DNA from: Persicitalea sp963716085
Lineage (GTDB): Bacteria; Bacteroidota; Bacteroidia; Cytophagales; Spirosomataceae
Assembly (NCBI GenBank): GCA_963716085.1
Contig: OY970288.1
Span: forward strand, 3,472,001 to 3,536,000
DNA: 64,000 bases
Direction: 5' to 3'
Under the pieces are notes generated by a model. That model saw nothing but the letters and a program-made list of their open reading frames with translations. It was not told the origin of the DNA and did no database searches. A program made the position numbers and the translations under genes. This document shows positions 9,134-18,387 of the stretch, one piece after another (position 1 is the first letter of the stretch; each line of letters opens with the position of its first letter).

Positions 9134-9165
9134 TGTGGATTAAATTCTGTCTATCAGTAGATTTG
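9134..9165 (+). promoter_or_regulatory. Candidate Bacteroidota promoter for the TonB-domain gene
   Basis: TAGATTTG (9158-9165) fits the TAnnTTTG -7 element, with TGTG (9134-9137) twenty bases upstream as a weak -33 element. It lies 20 bases before the ATG at 9186. Confidence 0.45.
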
Positions 9166-9185
9166 CGAAAAATTCTCAAACGATC

Positions 9186-10643
9186 ATGAAAAATATCTTA
9201 GTACTGCTGACGCTACTCAGCGCCTCCGCTTTTGGCCAGAATGTGTACCAAAGTCGGGAAGTCGACCAATCGGCCAATCCGACGGGCGGGACGGCGCTGC
9301 TCAACCAATTTATCTCCGCTAACCTGCAAATTCCCATCGCGGCGGCAGCCAAAGGACTGAACGGTGGGGTGTACGTAAAGGGCATCGTGGAGCCGGATGG
9401 ACGCTTCACGAATATGGAGGTGGTCAAGTCCATCGACAGCCTATGCAACTCCGAAACGCTGCGGGTGCTGGGCCTGTACCGCGCCTGGCAACCGGCCTGG
9501 AAAGACGGGAAGGCCGTGCGGCAAGAGATTACCTATCCCGTCTTTTTTCGCTCGCCGCCGATTCCTAACTACGACCAGTCGGAACGGGTGCTGTACGAGT
9601 ACTTCGACAAAAACCAGCAACCCACCGAAGAAGAAAATAAGTACGAGTACCGCAGCGTGATTCCGGTGGATGGGTACGGCATGGTACGCGCTGAGGTACA
9701 GTACCAGCAAAATCGCCGCAAGGGCTGGCAGACCATCACGACGCTGCCCTACGAGAAGACGGAGATTTGGGTGAAGCTGCACGGTTCCAACGGCCCGGAT
9801 TCGGTGCAGGCCATTCGCGTAAGCACTCACGACGACAATGCCACGGGTGCCTGGGAAGAAATCGTCCGGCAGGAGGACGGCCAACTTCTGTCGCTCACCG
9901 CTTACGCAGGGGCCGGACCACCCTACCTCAACAAAAACTACTACCTAAGCGGTATGCTGCGGAAGTACGGCACCTACGTAGACAGTACCACCAGCACCAC
10001 GACCTGGCACGACACGGGCTTGATGCACAGCGTGATCGAAACCAATCCTGCCACCGGAACGGTGATCCGGGAAGTATGGAGTCGTGATGGAACGCCACTC
10101 GTGGCCGAAGGAAACGGTTGGGCCAGACTAGCCGACGGTTCGCCGAACGACCTGGTGATCTTCGAGCAGGGAAAGGTAGTTGGCAGCCGCAAACAAGGCC
10201 GCTGGATTGGTCAACTGGCGGACAGTACTACGGTGTACGAAGAATTTTATGAAGCCGGGAAATTCATTCGGGGCAAGAACGTGCTGAACGGCAGAGCAAT
10301 AGCCTATGACAGCGAATATCCGACGCCCCCGTCATTCCGCGAGGGCTTGCAGGCCATGTACCGACACCTCGGTACGAACATCCGTTACCCGCGTGCCGCC
10401 AGTCAGAACAAGCAGACGGGCAAGGTGGGAATTTCTTTTCTGGTGAATGAAGATGGCGGCCTCAGCGATTACAGGATCGAACAAGACGCCGGAGAAGCGC
10501 TGAATAAGGAAGCCCTGCGGGTGATAAAACTGATGGATGGGAAGTGGCAGCCCGGCACTTACAAAGGGATGGTAAGCAAGCAGCGCTACACGCTGCCGAT
10601 CAACTTCAATATAGAGTCCACGGTGCGGGCGCAGCGGTTCTAG
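9186..10643 (+). CDS. Secreted protein with two TonB-C-like domains
   Basis: A 485-residue exported protein with signal peptide (SAFGQ at about 15-19). Two regions resemble the TonB C-terminal fold: residues about 40-120 (GGVYVKGIVEPDGRFTNMEV through WKDGKAVRQEITYPVFF) and the last 100 residues (GKVGISFLVNEDGGLSDYRI through KQRYTLPINFNI). The middle has repeated strand pairs like those of MORN/toxin-repeat proteins. In Bacteroidota, TonB domains often accompany BlaR1-type peptidases, and this gene diverges from blaI. There is no N-terminal membrane anchor, so it is not a classical TonB. Its stop overlaps the end of the convergent yoeB gene by four bases. Confidence 0.72.
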   Translation: MKNILVLLTLLSASAFGQNVYQSREVDQSANPTGGTALLNQFISANLQIPIAAAAKGLNGGVYVKGIVEPDGRFTNMEVVKSIDSLCNSETLRVLGLYRAWQPAWKDGKAVRQEITYPVFFRSPPIPNYDQSERVLYEYFDKNQQPTEEENKYEYRSVIPVDGYGMVRAEVQYQQNRRKGWQTITTLPYEKTEIWVKLHGSNGPDSVQAIRVSTHDDNATGAWEEIVRQEDGQLLSLTAYAGAGPPYLNKNYYLSGMLRKYGTYVDSTTSTTTWHDTGLMHSVIETNPATGTVIREVWSRDGTPLVAEGNGWARLADGSPNDLVIFEQGKVVGSRKQGRWIGQLADSTTVYEEFYEAGKFIRGKNVLNGRAIAYDSEYPTPPSFREGLQAMYRHLGTNIRYPRAASQNKQTGKVGISFLVNEDGGLSDYRIEQDAGEALNKEALRVIKLMDGKWQPGTYKGMVSKQRYTLPINFNIESTVRAQRF

Positions 10644-10897
10644 TAGTGGCCTTTGAGGGCAAGTATATTGATGGTTTTCCCTTCGATTGAATATACGATT
10701 CGATGCTCCTGATCGATACGGCGAGACCAGCAACCCGATAATTCATGCCGCAAGAGTTCTGGTTTTCCGATTCCTACATAGGGATCTACAAGAATAGCTT
10801 CTATAAGTGTCCGAACCCTTTTCAGTATCTTTCGATTGTTCGTCTTCCTCCAATACGCCAGATCTCTTCGGGCTTGGATGGTGTATTCTATTTCCAT
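10640..10897 (-). CDS. yoeB: YoeB/Txe-family ribosome-dependent mRNA interferase toxin
   Basis: An 85-residue RelE-superfamily toxin. The C-terminal signature (CWSRRIDQEHRIVYSIEG through ILALKGHY) matches YoeB, which ends in an invariant H-Y and has conserved glutamate, arginine and histidine for mRNA cleavage on the ribosome. The length is typical. The antitoxin gene lies just upstream and overlaps by ten bases, so the pair is co-translated. The toxin looks intact. Confidence 0.92.
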   Translation of the reverse strand: MEIEYTIQARRDLAYWRKTNNRKILKRVRTLIEAILVDPYVGIGKPELLRHELSGCWSRRIDQEHRIVYSIEGKTINILALKGHY

Positions 10898-11088
10898 ATT
10901 TCATCAAGATGAATCTTGACAGTTTTCCCATCTTTGACTTCTTGCTGGCTTTTTTTGATTTTAGCCACAAATTCAGGATCGTATGGACTGTCGGATTCAA
11001 CCTCGAAAGGTACTTCAAAACCTTTCAAAAGGGCTTTCACAGCTTTAAGAATTTCTTTGTCCTTAGTGTCAATGGTTAGTGTCGTCAT
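10888..11088 (-). CDS. Antitoxin, DUF2683-like, partner of YoeB
   Basis: A 66-residue acidic protein. I use the ATG at 11088 (MTTLTIDTKDKE); a TTG at 11118 would add ten residues. It has a short N-terminal strand-helix domain (ILKAVKALLKGFEV) and a C-terminal tail SQQEVKDGKTVKIHLDEIWK, a layout like DUF2683 and other Bacteroidota antitoxins in which the tail wraps the toxin. It is not a recognisable YefM/Phd by sequence, yet its position ahead of and overlapping a YoeB toxin supports the antitoxin role. Confidence 0.82.
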   Translation of the reverse strand: MTTLTIDTKDKEILKAVKALLKGFEVPFEVESDSPYDPEFVAKIKKSQQEVKDGKTVKIHLDEIWK

Positions 11089-11166
11089 GGTGGTAGCTTG
11101 GGGTTGATGTTGTGTCAAAATTAATGAAAAGAGACCTGGTAAGCTATCCTGAATAGGATTCTCTGC

Positions 11167-13299
11167 TCAGTTGATGAACATTTCATCTACCAGCAGCAGG
11201 GCTTTTTTGCCTTTTCTGGTGTTTTGTTCGGGGATCTCGGCTACGGGCCGGGCAAGTATTTTCAGATACCCCAGCCGCTGGGGCTTGAAAGTACCTGCGA
11301 TAGATTGCAAGGATTCGAACTCGCCTTTTGATGGTTGCCGAGGTTTGATTTTGGCCAGTAGCCTGGCGTCTTTTTCGCTGGCTCCGCCCCAAATCTCCAC
11401 CCACTCGGGCGGAAAGATACCCGTGTCTTCCTCGATCATGTAATGTAGCCCCACCGACGAGATGGTGACGGGATTCTTGAAAGTAGCGACTAGTCCCAAA
11501 TCGTTTTCCTGCACCCCCGCCCAGTAATTGGCCCAGGCCGGGTTGTTTGCCCCAATGGCACCGAGTTTTTTATTAAAAAAGGTCTCCGCGCCCTCTGCCA
11601 GGTGCACACGGTTCAGCGGATACAGCAGCCGCAGGCTATCGGGAACATGGGTACTCCTGAAAAAATCGAACGTGGCCGTTTCGCTGCTCAGCCAGCCTGC
11701 TTTGAAGGCCTTGGCCTTGATGGTGGCGGGCTCTTGCAAAACTACCTTTCCCTTGAAAACGGGCGACGAGACGCTGTCCGGTTCACTGCCATCGGTAGTG
11801 TAGCGGATGGTGGTTCCGCGAATCGGATGCTGCAGGCGCAGGGCGATTTCGTCTTTGAAGACCGTAGTGGCGTTCCCCTCTTGGGGTAGGTTCAGTTTCA
11901 GCGGCGAAGTACCGTCGTCCGCGTAACCACCGATGATGTTCACCTGGGAAAAGCCCTTTTTGAGCTGGGCGATCTCGCGGCCCGTCAGCCCGGCATCCCA
12001 GACAGACACGCTTTCCAGCGCCTTGAAATTACTTAGCTGGGTTTGAAGATCCAGAAAGTCCAGCTTGGTGCCGGAGAGTGTCAGCGCTTTCAGGTGCGGC
12101 AAGGCGGCCAGCGTGTGCAGGCCTTGCGCGCTGATGTCGGTGAAATTCAGGTTCAATCGGCGCAGATTTTCGAAAGTTGCCACGATGGCCAAATCGTCGT
12201 CCGTCACGGGCATTTTGCTGAGGTTCAGGCTTACGATCTGCATCCTGACCGGCCGTAGTTCTTCCAGTTGCTGCGCCTTGTACTCGTTTTTATTATAAAT
12301 ATTGACCGCCAAAGCGGGCGACTGCCGCGCCAGGAAAGACACCGTCCGGTAGTCGGTATTCAGCTCCCGAACTACCTCCTGAGCGGGCGCGTCGAAAGTA
12401 AACACCTCGGTGGCCGAAGCGGCGGGTTGCAACCGGGAAGCGGCCAGCAGGCGTAGTGAATCACCGACGGGCAGTTCGGCTACTTTTTGTTTGAAATTTT
12501 CATGCTGCGCTATCCAGAGGGATAGTAGCTGAATTTCCGTATCGTCCAATTGGGTCTTGCCCGAAGGCGGCATGTGCTTTTTCTCATCCATTGGCAGATG
12601 AATCCGTTGCAGCACCAGACTGATTTCCGGCTGACCTGGTACGAAAAACTCCCCGGTTTTGCCCCCCAACATCATCGCCTCGGCGCTGGTCAGCAGCAAG
12701 CCGCCTTTTTTCTTGTCGGCATTATGGCAGCCGACGCATTTTTGGTTGAAAATCGGTTGGATGACATCGGCAAAAACCAGTGCTTCATCGAACGGTACGG
12801 GGATGGGTTCCTCGTCGCTCTTGAAGGGTGCCAGCACGTAATCGTCGCCATGCGTGAGCGACGCCCCGAAGTGCCCTCCCAGCACCAATGCCAGCAAAAG
12901 GACCCCGCCGCCCGCTCGGGCGACGGGGGCGCGGTACCAGGGCGCATTGCGCACAAAGTACAAGCCAGCCGAGAGAAAGAAAATCCCCGCCCCCGTCCAT
13001 TTGTGCCAGAAGAGCGTATCGCCCGCGTAGCCTTCTTCCTGCGCCAGGAAAAGGCCCATCACAACCGTTACCGCCGCCAGTAGGGCACCGCTCAGCAAAA
13101 AGTTTCGCGAAAAATTTTGGTAAAAAGTGCTCTCGGCGTTGGCCGGAGCAAAACGGAAGAATTCCAGAAGCACGGCTACGATCAGTAGCACCAGCGGAAA
13201 ATGCAGCAGCATCGGATGCAAACGCCCAAAACTCTGCAACCAAACCGGAATCACCAATTCGCTCTCAAAAATCAGAAGGAAAGCGATGGTGATGGTCAA
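11167..13299 (-). CDS. Membrane protein with DUF2231-like helices, c-type heme motif, leucine-rich stretch and chitobiase-like domain
   Basis: A 710-residue mosaic. Four membrane helices lie in residues 1-150 (FGRLHPMLLHFPLVLLIV is the DUF2231-type signature). A PSCyt1-like domain follows with C188-V-G-C-H192. Then come leucine-rich-repeat-like segments (about 330-440), a chitobiase/hexosaminidase C-terminal-type domain (IRYTTDGSEPDSVSSPVF, about 510-560) and a beta domain. The start is uncertain: no ATG is in frame, the TTG at 13299 is used here, and a GTG at 13257 would remove the first 14 residues. It is the last gene of a minus-strand operon with DUF1501 and PSD1 proteins, a set known from planctomycetes and Bacteroidota. 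Confidence 0.82.
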   Translation of the reverse strand: MTITIAFLLIFESELVIPVWLQSFGRLHPMLLHFPLVLLIVAVLLEFFRFAPANAESTFYQNFSRNFLLSGALLAAVTVVMGLFLAQEEGYAGDTLFWHKWTGAGIFFLSAGLYFVRNAPWYRAPVARAGGGVLLLALVLGGHFGASLTHGDDYVLAPFKSDEEPIPVPFDEALVFADVIQPIFNQKCVGCHNADKKKGGLLLTSAEAMMLGGKTGEFFVPGQPEISLVLQRIHLPMDEKKHMPPSGKTQLDDTEIQLLSLWIAQHENFKQKVAELPVGDSLRLLAASRLQPAASATEVFTFDAPAQEVVRELNTDYRTVSFLARQSPALAVNIYNKNEYKAQQLEELRPVRMQIVSLNLSKMPVTDDDLAIVATFENLRRLNLNFTDISAQGLHTLAALPHLKALTLSGTKLDFLDLQTQLSNFKALESVSVWDAGLTGREIAQLKKGFSQVNIIGGYADDGTSPLKLNLPQEGNATTVFKDEIALRLQHPIRGTTIRYTTDGSEPDSVSSPVFKGKVVLQEPATIKAKAFKAGWLSSETATFDFFRSTHVPDSLRLLYPLNRVHLAEGAETFFNKKLGAIGANNPAWANYWAGVQENDLGLVATFKNPVTISSVGLHYMIEEDTGIFPPEWVEIWGGASEKDARLLAKIKPRQPSKGEFESLQSIAGTFKPQRLGYLKILARPVAEIPEQNTRKGKKALLLVDEMFIN

Positions 13300-13369
13300 C
13301 CCGAGCAGGAGGTTTTCTGCTAGAAGATCTGAATTTTATTCTCTCATTCTCTAAATCACTCATTCAAAA

Positions 13370-14824
13370 TTAAGCTAATATATCCCTCACCACTTCCCCC
13401 GCCACATCCGTCAGGCGGTATCGCCGTCCCAGATGTTTGAAAATCAGTTTTTCGTGGTTTAGTCCCAATTGGTGCAAGACGGTAGCCTGAAAATCATGAA
13501 CGTGGACGGGATTGCGGGCAATGTTGTAGCCAAACTCGTCGGTTTCGCCGTAGACCATACCCGGCTTGATGCCGCCACCCGCCATCCAGATCGTAAAGCA
13601 GCGCGGATGATGGTCGCGGCCGTAGTTGTCGGCGGTGAGCTTTCCCTGCGTGTAGCTGGTGCGGCCAAACTCGCCGCCCCAAATCACCAGTGTTTCGTCC
13701 AACATGCCGCGTTGCTTGAGGTCGGTCACAAGGGCGGCCGAGGCCTGATCGACATCCTTGGCCTGTTGGGTGATTTCGTAGGGCAAGTCGCCGTGCTGAT
13801 CCCATCCCTGATGGTAGAGCTGCACAAAACGGACGCCGTTTTCGGAGAGTTTACGCGCCAGCAAACAGTTGGCCGCGTAAGTCCCCGGCACCAGGCAGTC
13901 GGGGCCGTAAAGTTTGATGATGTCGTCCGATTCTTTGGACAAATCCATCACCTCCGGCACGGCGGTTTGCATCCGGTAGGCCATTTCGTACTGCTTGACT
14001 TTTGCCGCAATTTCGGGATCGCCGAATTCCTGATAGGAAAGGTCATTCAACTCCGACAGGTTGTCAAGCATCTCGCGGCGGTCGGAGCGGTTCATGCCCG
14101 CCGGGTCGCCGAGGTACAGCACGGGGTCTTCGCCCTTGCTGAACTGCACGCCCTGATGCACCGAATCCAGGAAACCGCTCGACCACAGCTTGGAATACAC
14201 CCCCTGCCCGTTGCCTACGCCGCGCGACAGCAGTACGGTGAACGTCGGCAAGTTTTTGTTCTCGTTTCCCAACCCGTAGCTCAGCCACGACCCCATGCTG
14301 GGCCGATTGCCCTGCTGCGAACCCGTCTGCAAAAAGGTCAAAGCCGGATCGTGGTTGATGGCCTCGGTATACATAGATTTCACAAAACACAGATCATCCA
14401 CGATCTTAGCCGTGTGGGGCATCAGACTACTCACCCACGCCCGCGACTGCCCGTACTGCTGGAAATCCACGAACGAGCCCACCAGCGGAAAAGAATCCTG
14501 GTTGGCCGTCATGCCCGTGAGCCGCTGGTCGCCGCGCACCGAAGGCGGGATTTCCTCACCCTGCAAGTCGCGGAGTTTGGGCTTGTAATCGAATAGCTCC
14601 TGCTGCGAAGGGGCCCCGTTTTGAAACAGGTAAATAACCCGCTTGGCCTTAGGGGCAAAGTGCGGTATTCCGGGCGCCAGACCCTCCATTTCTGCCCCAC
14701 CCCCCTTAAAAAGATCCGGCATCAGCAATGACCCCAAAGCCACGCCTCCGATTCCCAAACTCATCGAAGAGAGGAAGCGGCGGCGGTTAAAGGTAAAGCC
14801 GTGTTCGGTTTGGGCGTGGTGCAT
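13370..14824 (-). CDS. DUF1501 protein, Tat-exported
   Basis: A 484-residue protein of the alkaline-phosphatase/sulfatase-like DUF1501 family. I start at the ATG at 14824 (MHHAQTEHGF). The longer reading adds 32 residues that come from the word-repeat element upstream. The N-terminus carries a twin-arginine signal (NRRRFLSSMSLGIGG). Typical family stretches include RVIYLFQNGAPSQQELFDYK and WGGEFGRTSYTQG. The biochemical role of DUF1501 is not established; it is nearly always next to a PSCyt1/PSD1 protein, as here. It lies between the two heme-motif proteins of the operon. Confidence 0.88.
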   Translation of the reverse strand: MHHAQTEHGFTFNRRRFLSSMSLGIGGVALGSLLMPDLFKGGGAEMEGLAPGIPHFAPKAKRVIYLFQNGAPSQQELFDYKPKLRDLQGEEIPPSVRGDQRLTGMTANQDSFPLVGSFVDFQQYGQSRAWVSSLMPHTAKIVDDLCFVKSMYTEAINHDPALTFLQTGSQQGNRPSMGSWLSYGLGNENKNLPTFTVLLSRGVGNGQGVYSKLWSSGFLDSVHQGVQFSKGEDPVLYLGDPAGMNRSDRREMLDNLSELNDLSYQEFGDPEIAAKVKQYEMAYRMQTAVPEVMDLSKESDDIIKLYGPDCLVPGTYAANCLLARKLSENGVRFVQLYHQGWDQHGDLPYEITQQAKDVDQASAALVTDLKQRGMLDETLVIWGGEFGRTSYTQGKLTADNYGRDHHPRCFTIWMAGGGIKPGMVYGETDEFGYNIARNPVHVHDFQATVLHQLGLNHEKLIFKHLGRRYRLTDVAGEVVRDILA

Positions 14825-14830
14825 GGTTTT

Positions 14831-15002
14831 TTGTGTAATTGTTGAATCGTGTAATCGTGTAATTGATGTTTTTTGTTGAGTTAGTTGGAGAAATTGAGTG
14901 TTGATCAAACTATTTAACACAAAATTTTTATGAGTCGATGGCCCTGAACAGAAAACAGATATTCAAATAAACATCAATTACACAATTCAACGATTCAACA
15001 AC
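14831..15002. repeat. Mirrored word-repeat element between PSD1 and DUF1501 genes
   Basis: The left arm (14831-14871) is a run of overlapping words such as GTGTAATT and GTTGAATC. The right arm (14969-15002) is its mirror. The longest perfect match is 15 bases: GTGTAATTGATGTTT (14857-14871) with its complement at 14969-14983. About 97 bases separate the arms. Similar architecture recurs elsewhere in the window. Confidence 0.75.
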
Positions 15003-15006
15003 CTTT

Positions 15007-17322
15007 TCAAGTTTTCGTTATCGCCTCCTCCAAATTATAAATCGTCGAAATCACCCGCATCAACGCGGCTTGGGTGATTTTGTCGAGGTTTTTGGTCATG
15101 GGGTACTCCCCTACCGTCAGCATTTGGTGGGCGGCTTTGGGGGTGAGGGTGGTTTTTTCTTTTTCGAAATAATTTTGCAGGATTTTCAGCTCCTTCTCGC
15201 TGGGATGGCGGCTGATGATGAGGCGGAAAGCTTTGGTAAGCTTTTCGGCGGAGTTGGTTTTTTCCTGTAAAAGTCTGGCGGCAAGTACCCGTGAGGCTTC
15301 CAGCACGGCGGGGTCGTTCATCATGACCAGGGCTTGCAGCGGCGTGTTGGTTTTCAGCCGCTTTACTTCGCAGAGGTCGCGGTTGCTGGCGTCGAAGATC
15401 CCCATCGTGGGCGGCGGCACGGTGCGCTTGATGAGCGTGTACATGCCCCGGCGGTACAGCTTCTTGCCGTGGTCCTGCTTGTAAACAGACAATAGTCCAC
15501 GCCCCGAAGTCGCGCCCTCCCACAAGCCGTCGGGCTGATAGGGTTTCACGCTTGGCCCGCCGATCTCGCGGTTGAGCAGGCCGCTGCTGGCCAGGACGAG
15601 GTCTTTGACGTACTCGGCGTGGATGCGGTAGCGCGATCCTCTCGCCAGATAGATGTTTTCGGGGTCTTTGGCCAGGCTTTCCTGACTCACCGTGGCCGAT
15701 TGTCGGTAGGTAGCCGAGGTTACCATCTGCTTCACCAGCCGCTTGATGTCCCAGCCGTGTTCCATAAAGTCCACGGCCAACCAGTCGAGCAGGGCCGGGT
15801 GGGTCGGCAAATCGCCCTGCATCCCGAAATCGCCGGAGGTTTTCACAATTCCCCGGCCAAAGAATTCTTGCCACAGAATGTTGACATACACGCGGGCCGT
15901 CAAAGGGTTCTTTTTGTCAAAAAGCCATTTGGACAAGCCCAAGCGATTTTGGGGATAGTTTTCGTTAAAAGGCAGTATAGCGTTGGGCGTTCCGGCTTGC
16001 ACTTCGTCGCCGAGCGCGTCATAGACACCACGTTTCAGGATGTGCGTTTTGCGGGTCGAGTCCAGATCGCCCATGACCGAAACGATGAGGCGGTTGGTAT
16101 CAGGTTTGTTGACGAATTTCAGGATGCTTTCCGCGTCCTCGTCGCTGATTTCCATCAATGGTTTTTTGGCGTAAGTTTCCGGTCCGCCGATGACCGACTC
16201 GCGGCCCACTTCTTTCACATTGTTAAAAAATGCGAACATCTGGTAATACTCTTTCTGCGAGAAGGGATCATACTTATGGTCGTGGCAGTGGGCGCATTCC
16301 AGCGTCACGCCCAGCAGTCCCTTCCCGAACATATCGTTGCGGTCGGTCACGTAGAGCATCCGGTATTCCTCGTCGATAATGCCGCCTTCTTCGGTGATTT
16401 TGTGGTTGCGGTTAAAGCCCGTCGCCAGCAATTGCTCTTTGTTGCTGTCGGGCAGCAGGTCGCCCGCGAGTTGCCAGGTCACGAACTGCCGGTAGGACAT
16501 ATTCTCGTTGAAGGCGTGAATCACCCAGTCGCGCCAGGGCCACTGGGTACGGTAGCCGTCGTCCTGATAGCCGTGCGAGTCGGCGTAGCGGGCCAAATCC
16601 AGCCAATGCAGCGACATTTTCTCGCCGTAAGCGGGCATCTTCATCAGCCGATCCACCATGCGCTCGTAGGCGTCGGGGCGGGTATCGGCCAGGAAATCGT
16701 CCTGCATTTCCAACGTGGGCGGCAACCCCAGGATATCCAGGCTGAGTCTTTTGAGCAGGCGTTCCTTGTCGGCTTCCTCGTTGGGTTTCAGGCCGCGCTG
16801 TTCCTGTTTTTGTAAAATAAAATGGTCGATCTCATTGCGCGGCCAGTCGGTATCGTTCACTTCGGGTAACGCGGGCTTCTTTGGCGCTTCAAACGCCCAG
16901 TGTTTCTCGTACTTTGCGCCCTGCGCAATCCACTTTCCGATCAGCGCAATTTCACGTTCCGTTAGTTTCAAGTTCGACTCCACAGGCGGCATCCGCTCGG
17001 TGCTGTCCTCGGTAGTGATGCGCAAATACACTTGCGAAAGCTCCGGCTTACCCGCCACCAGGGCATGGGCACCGGGGTTCTCCTGCAAAGCGGCGAACGC
17101 ATTCTCAGCAATATCCAGTCGCAGCCCCGCCTCGCGCTTGTTGGCATCGGGCCCATGACAAGCCAGGCATTTGTCCGAAAGGATAGGCCGAATATCGAAG
17201 TTATAGCTAACTTCCTCCGGAAGTTTCTCATCTGAATAAGAACCAGACACCCCCTCCCCACATCCCTGCATCGCAGCGACCAAAAATACCAAAACAGCTA
17301 AGAAGAGGAGGTGCTTTTGCAT
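15007..17322 (-). CDS. PSCyt1-DUF1549-DUF1553 (PSD1) lipoprotein
   Basis: A 771-residue protein. The signal ends in a lipobox (AAMQGC, C21). An N-terminal PSCyt1 domain has C52-L-A-C-H56 for covalent heme c. The DUF1549 domain spans roughly 155-360 and contains a second CxxCH (CAHCHDHKYDP), and DUF1553 covers about 440-690 with QALVMMNDP. Such proteins are suspected to work in oxidative breakdown of complex glycans, but no reaction is proven. Gene order places it between the dehydrogenase (13-base gap upstream) and the DUF1501 gene. Confidence 0.93.
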   Translation of the reverse strand: MQKHLLFLAVLVFLVAAMQGCGEGVSGSYSDEKLPEEVSYNFDIRPILSDKCLACHGPDANKREAGLRLDIAENAFAALQENPGAHALVAGKPELSQVYLRITTEDSTERMPPVESNLKLTEREIALIGKWIAQGAKYEKHWAFEAPKKPALPEVNDTDWPRNEIDHFILQKQEQRGLKPNEEADKERLLKRLSLDILGLPPTLEMQDDFLADTRPDAYERMVDRLMKMPAYGEKMSLHWLDLARYADSHGYQDDGYRTQWPWRDWVIHAFNENMSYRQFVTWQLAGDLLPDSNKEQLLATGFNRNHKITEEGGIIDEEYRMLYVTDRNDMFGKGLLGVTLECAHCHDHKYDPFSQKEYYQMFAFFNNVKEVGRESVIGGPETYAKKPLMEISDEDAESILKFVNKPDTNRLIVSVMGDLDSTRKTHILKRGVYDALGDEVQAGTPNAILPFNENYPQNRLGLSKWLFDKKNPLTARVYVNILWQEFFGRGIVKTSGDFGMQGDLPTHPALLDWLAVDFMEHGWDIKRLVKQMVTSATYRQSATVSQESLAKDPENIYLARGSRYRIHAEYVKDLVLASSGLLNREIGGPSVKPYQPDGLWEGATSGRGLLSVYKQDHGKKLYRRGMYTLIKRTVPPPTMGIFDASNRDLCEVKRLKTNTPLQALVMMNDPAVLEASRVLAARLLQEKTNSAEKLTKAFRLIISRHPSEKELKILQNYFEKEKTTLTPKAAHQMLTVGEYPMTKNLDKITQAALMRVISTIYNLEEAITKT

Positions 17323-17335
17323 CCTGATGCTAACT

Positions 17336-18331
17336 TTAAACTTTTGACTTTGAACTTTTGACCTTTTCCAACTTCTTTTTCACCACATCTCCCGGATATT
17401 TCAACGCCAATTTCCTGATATCGTACGTAAACTCCGTAAAGGTTTCTTCCCACAGCTTCGCCTCTTCCGGCGTGTATTCGTGAAAACCGTGGGCGTTGGC
17501 AACGCCCTTGCCCCCTTCCCGGACGATCTTATCGATCAACTCCGGCACCTCGGTACTATTGTTGAGCGTGGGTAGCAGTCGTTGCATGACGGTATGGTAG
17601 GCCGGGACACCCGTCAGATCCATCCAGCGGAATACGCCCGCCAGGGTCATGAAGTAGCCCGTATTGTTGCGGCAGGCGCGATCCACGTCCTCCACAGTGG
17701 CATAGCCTCCCTCCACCAGGCTGATCGCCTCGCGGTACATGGCGTACATGAGGCGGTTGGTGATGAACCCGGCGATGTCCTTACGCACCAGAATGGGCTC
17801 CTTGCCCCACTCGGCAGAAAGTTCGTAGAGGTACTCACCGTTCTTGATGTCCGTTTCGTTGCCGCAGATTATCTCTAGAAAGCGCGTCGTGTGAGCGGGT
17901 TCCGTCCAGTGCAGGCCCAGGAAACGCGACGGGTGCTGCGTCATCTGCTGCAAGGTGCTGATCGGGATAGCCGAAGTATTGCTGGTAAGCAAAGCGTCCG
18001 GCGGCAGGTGCGCTTCTATTTTTTTATAGACTTGCTCCTTAATCATCACGTTTTCGATGGTGCATTCGATCGTCAGGCGGCAATTGCGCAGGTCGGCGTA
18101 GTCTTCGGTAATGGTCAGATTCTTGAAATAATACTCCGGCGGGTTTTCCACCAAACCGTTTTCCAGTGATTTTTCGAGATGCTCCCGAATGCGGTCTTCG
18201 GCGTGGTCGAGGTCGATCGGGATCGGGGCCACGGCTACCACCGGGTGTCCGGCAATAAGCAGGCAGGTGACAATGCTGCATCCCATCAGGCCCAGGCCCA
18301 CGACGCTTACCGGAATTTCTTGGGTATTCAT
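17336..18331 (-). CDS. 3-hydroxyacyl-CoA dehydrogenase family protein
   Basis: A 331-residue NAD-dependent dehydrogenase. The Rossmann motif is at the N-terminus (VVGLGLMGCS), followed by the catalytic-domain stretch LLTSNTSAIPIS and GLHWTEPAHTTRFLEIICG, then the C-terminal 3HCDH domain (AGFITNRLMYAMYREAISLVE). In place of the usual H-x-x-x-P active-site context it has LHWTEPAH, so the substrate may not be a fatty acyl-CoA. It is the first gene of the PSD1/DUF1501 operon, 13 bases before the PSD1 start. The last codons (KVKSSKSKV) coincide with a short ACTTTTGA/ACTTTGA word array. Confidence 0.86.
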   Translation of the reverse strand: MNTQEIPVSVVGLGLMGCSIVTCLLIAGHPVVAVAPIPIDLDHAEDRIREHLEKSLENGLVENPPEYYFKNLTITEDYADLRNCRLTIECTIENVMIKEQVYKKIEAHLPPDALLTSNTSAIPISTLQQMTQHPSRFLGLHWTEPAHTTRFLEIICGNETDIKNGEYLYELSAEWGKEPILVRKDIAGFITNRLMYAMYREAISLVEGGYATVEDVDRACRNNTGYFMTLAGVFRWMDLTGVPAYHTVMQRLLPTLNNSTEVPELIDKIVREGGKGVANAHGFHEYTPEEAKLWEETFTEFTYDIRKLALKYPGDVVKKKLEKVKSSKSKV

Positions 18332-18387
18332 TAGAGTTCTTCTTTGAATGACTTTCTACAATAAGCCAGTAAACCAGCTCATTTACT

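Noticed and set aside
13469..14596. A 375-codon plus-strand frame over the DUF1501 gene
   Set aside because: Shadow of a well-supported DUF1501 gene; no recognisable motif.
15619..16815. A 398-codon plus-strand frame over the PSD1 gene
   Set aside because: Antisense of DUF1549/DUF1553 coding sequence; no signature.
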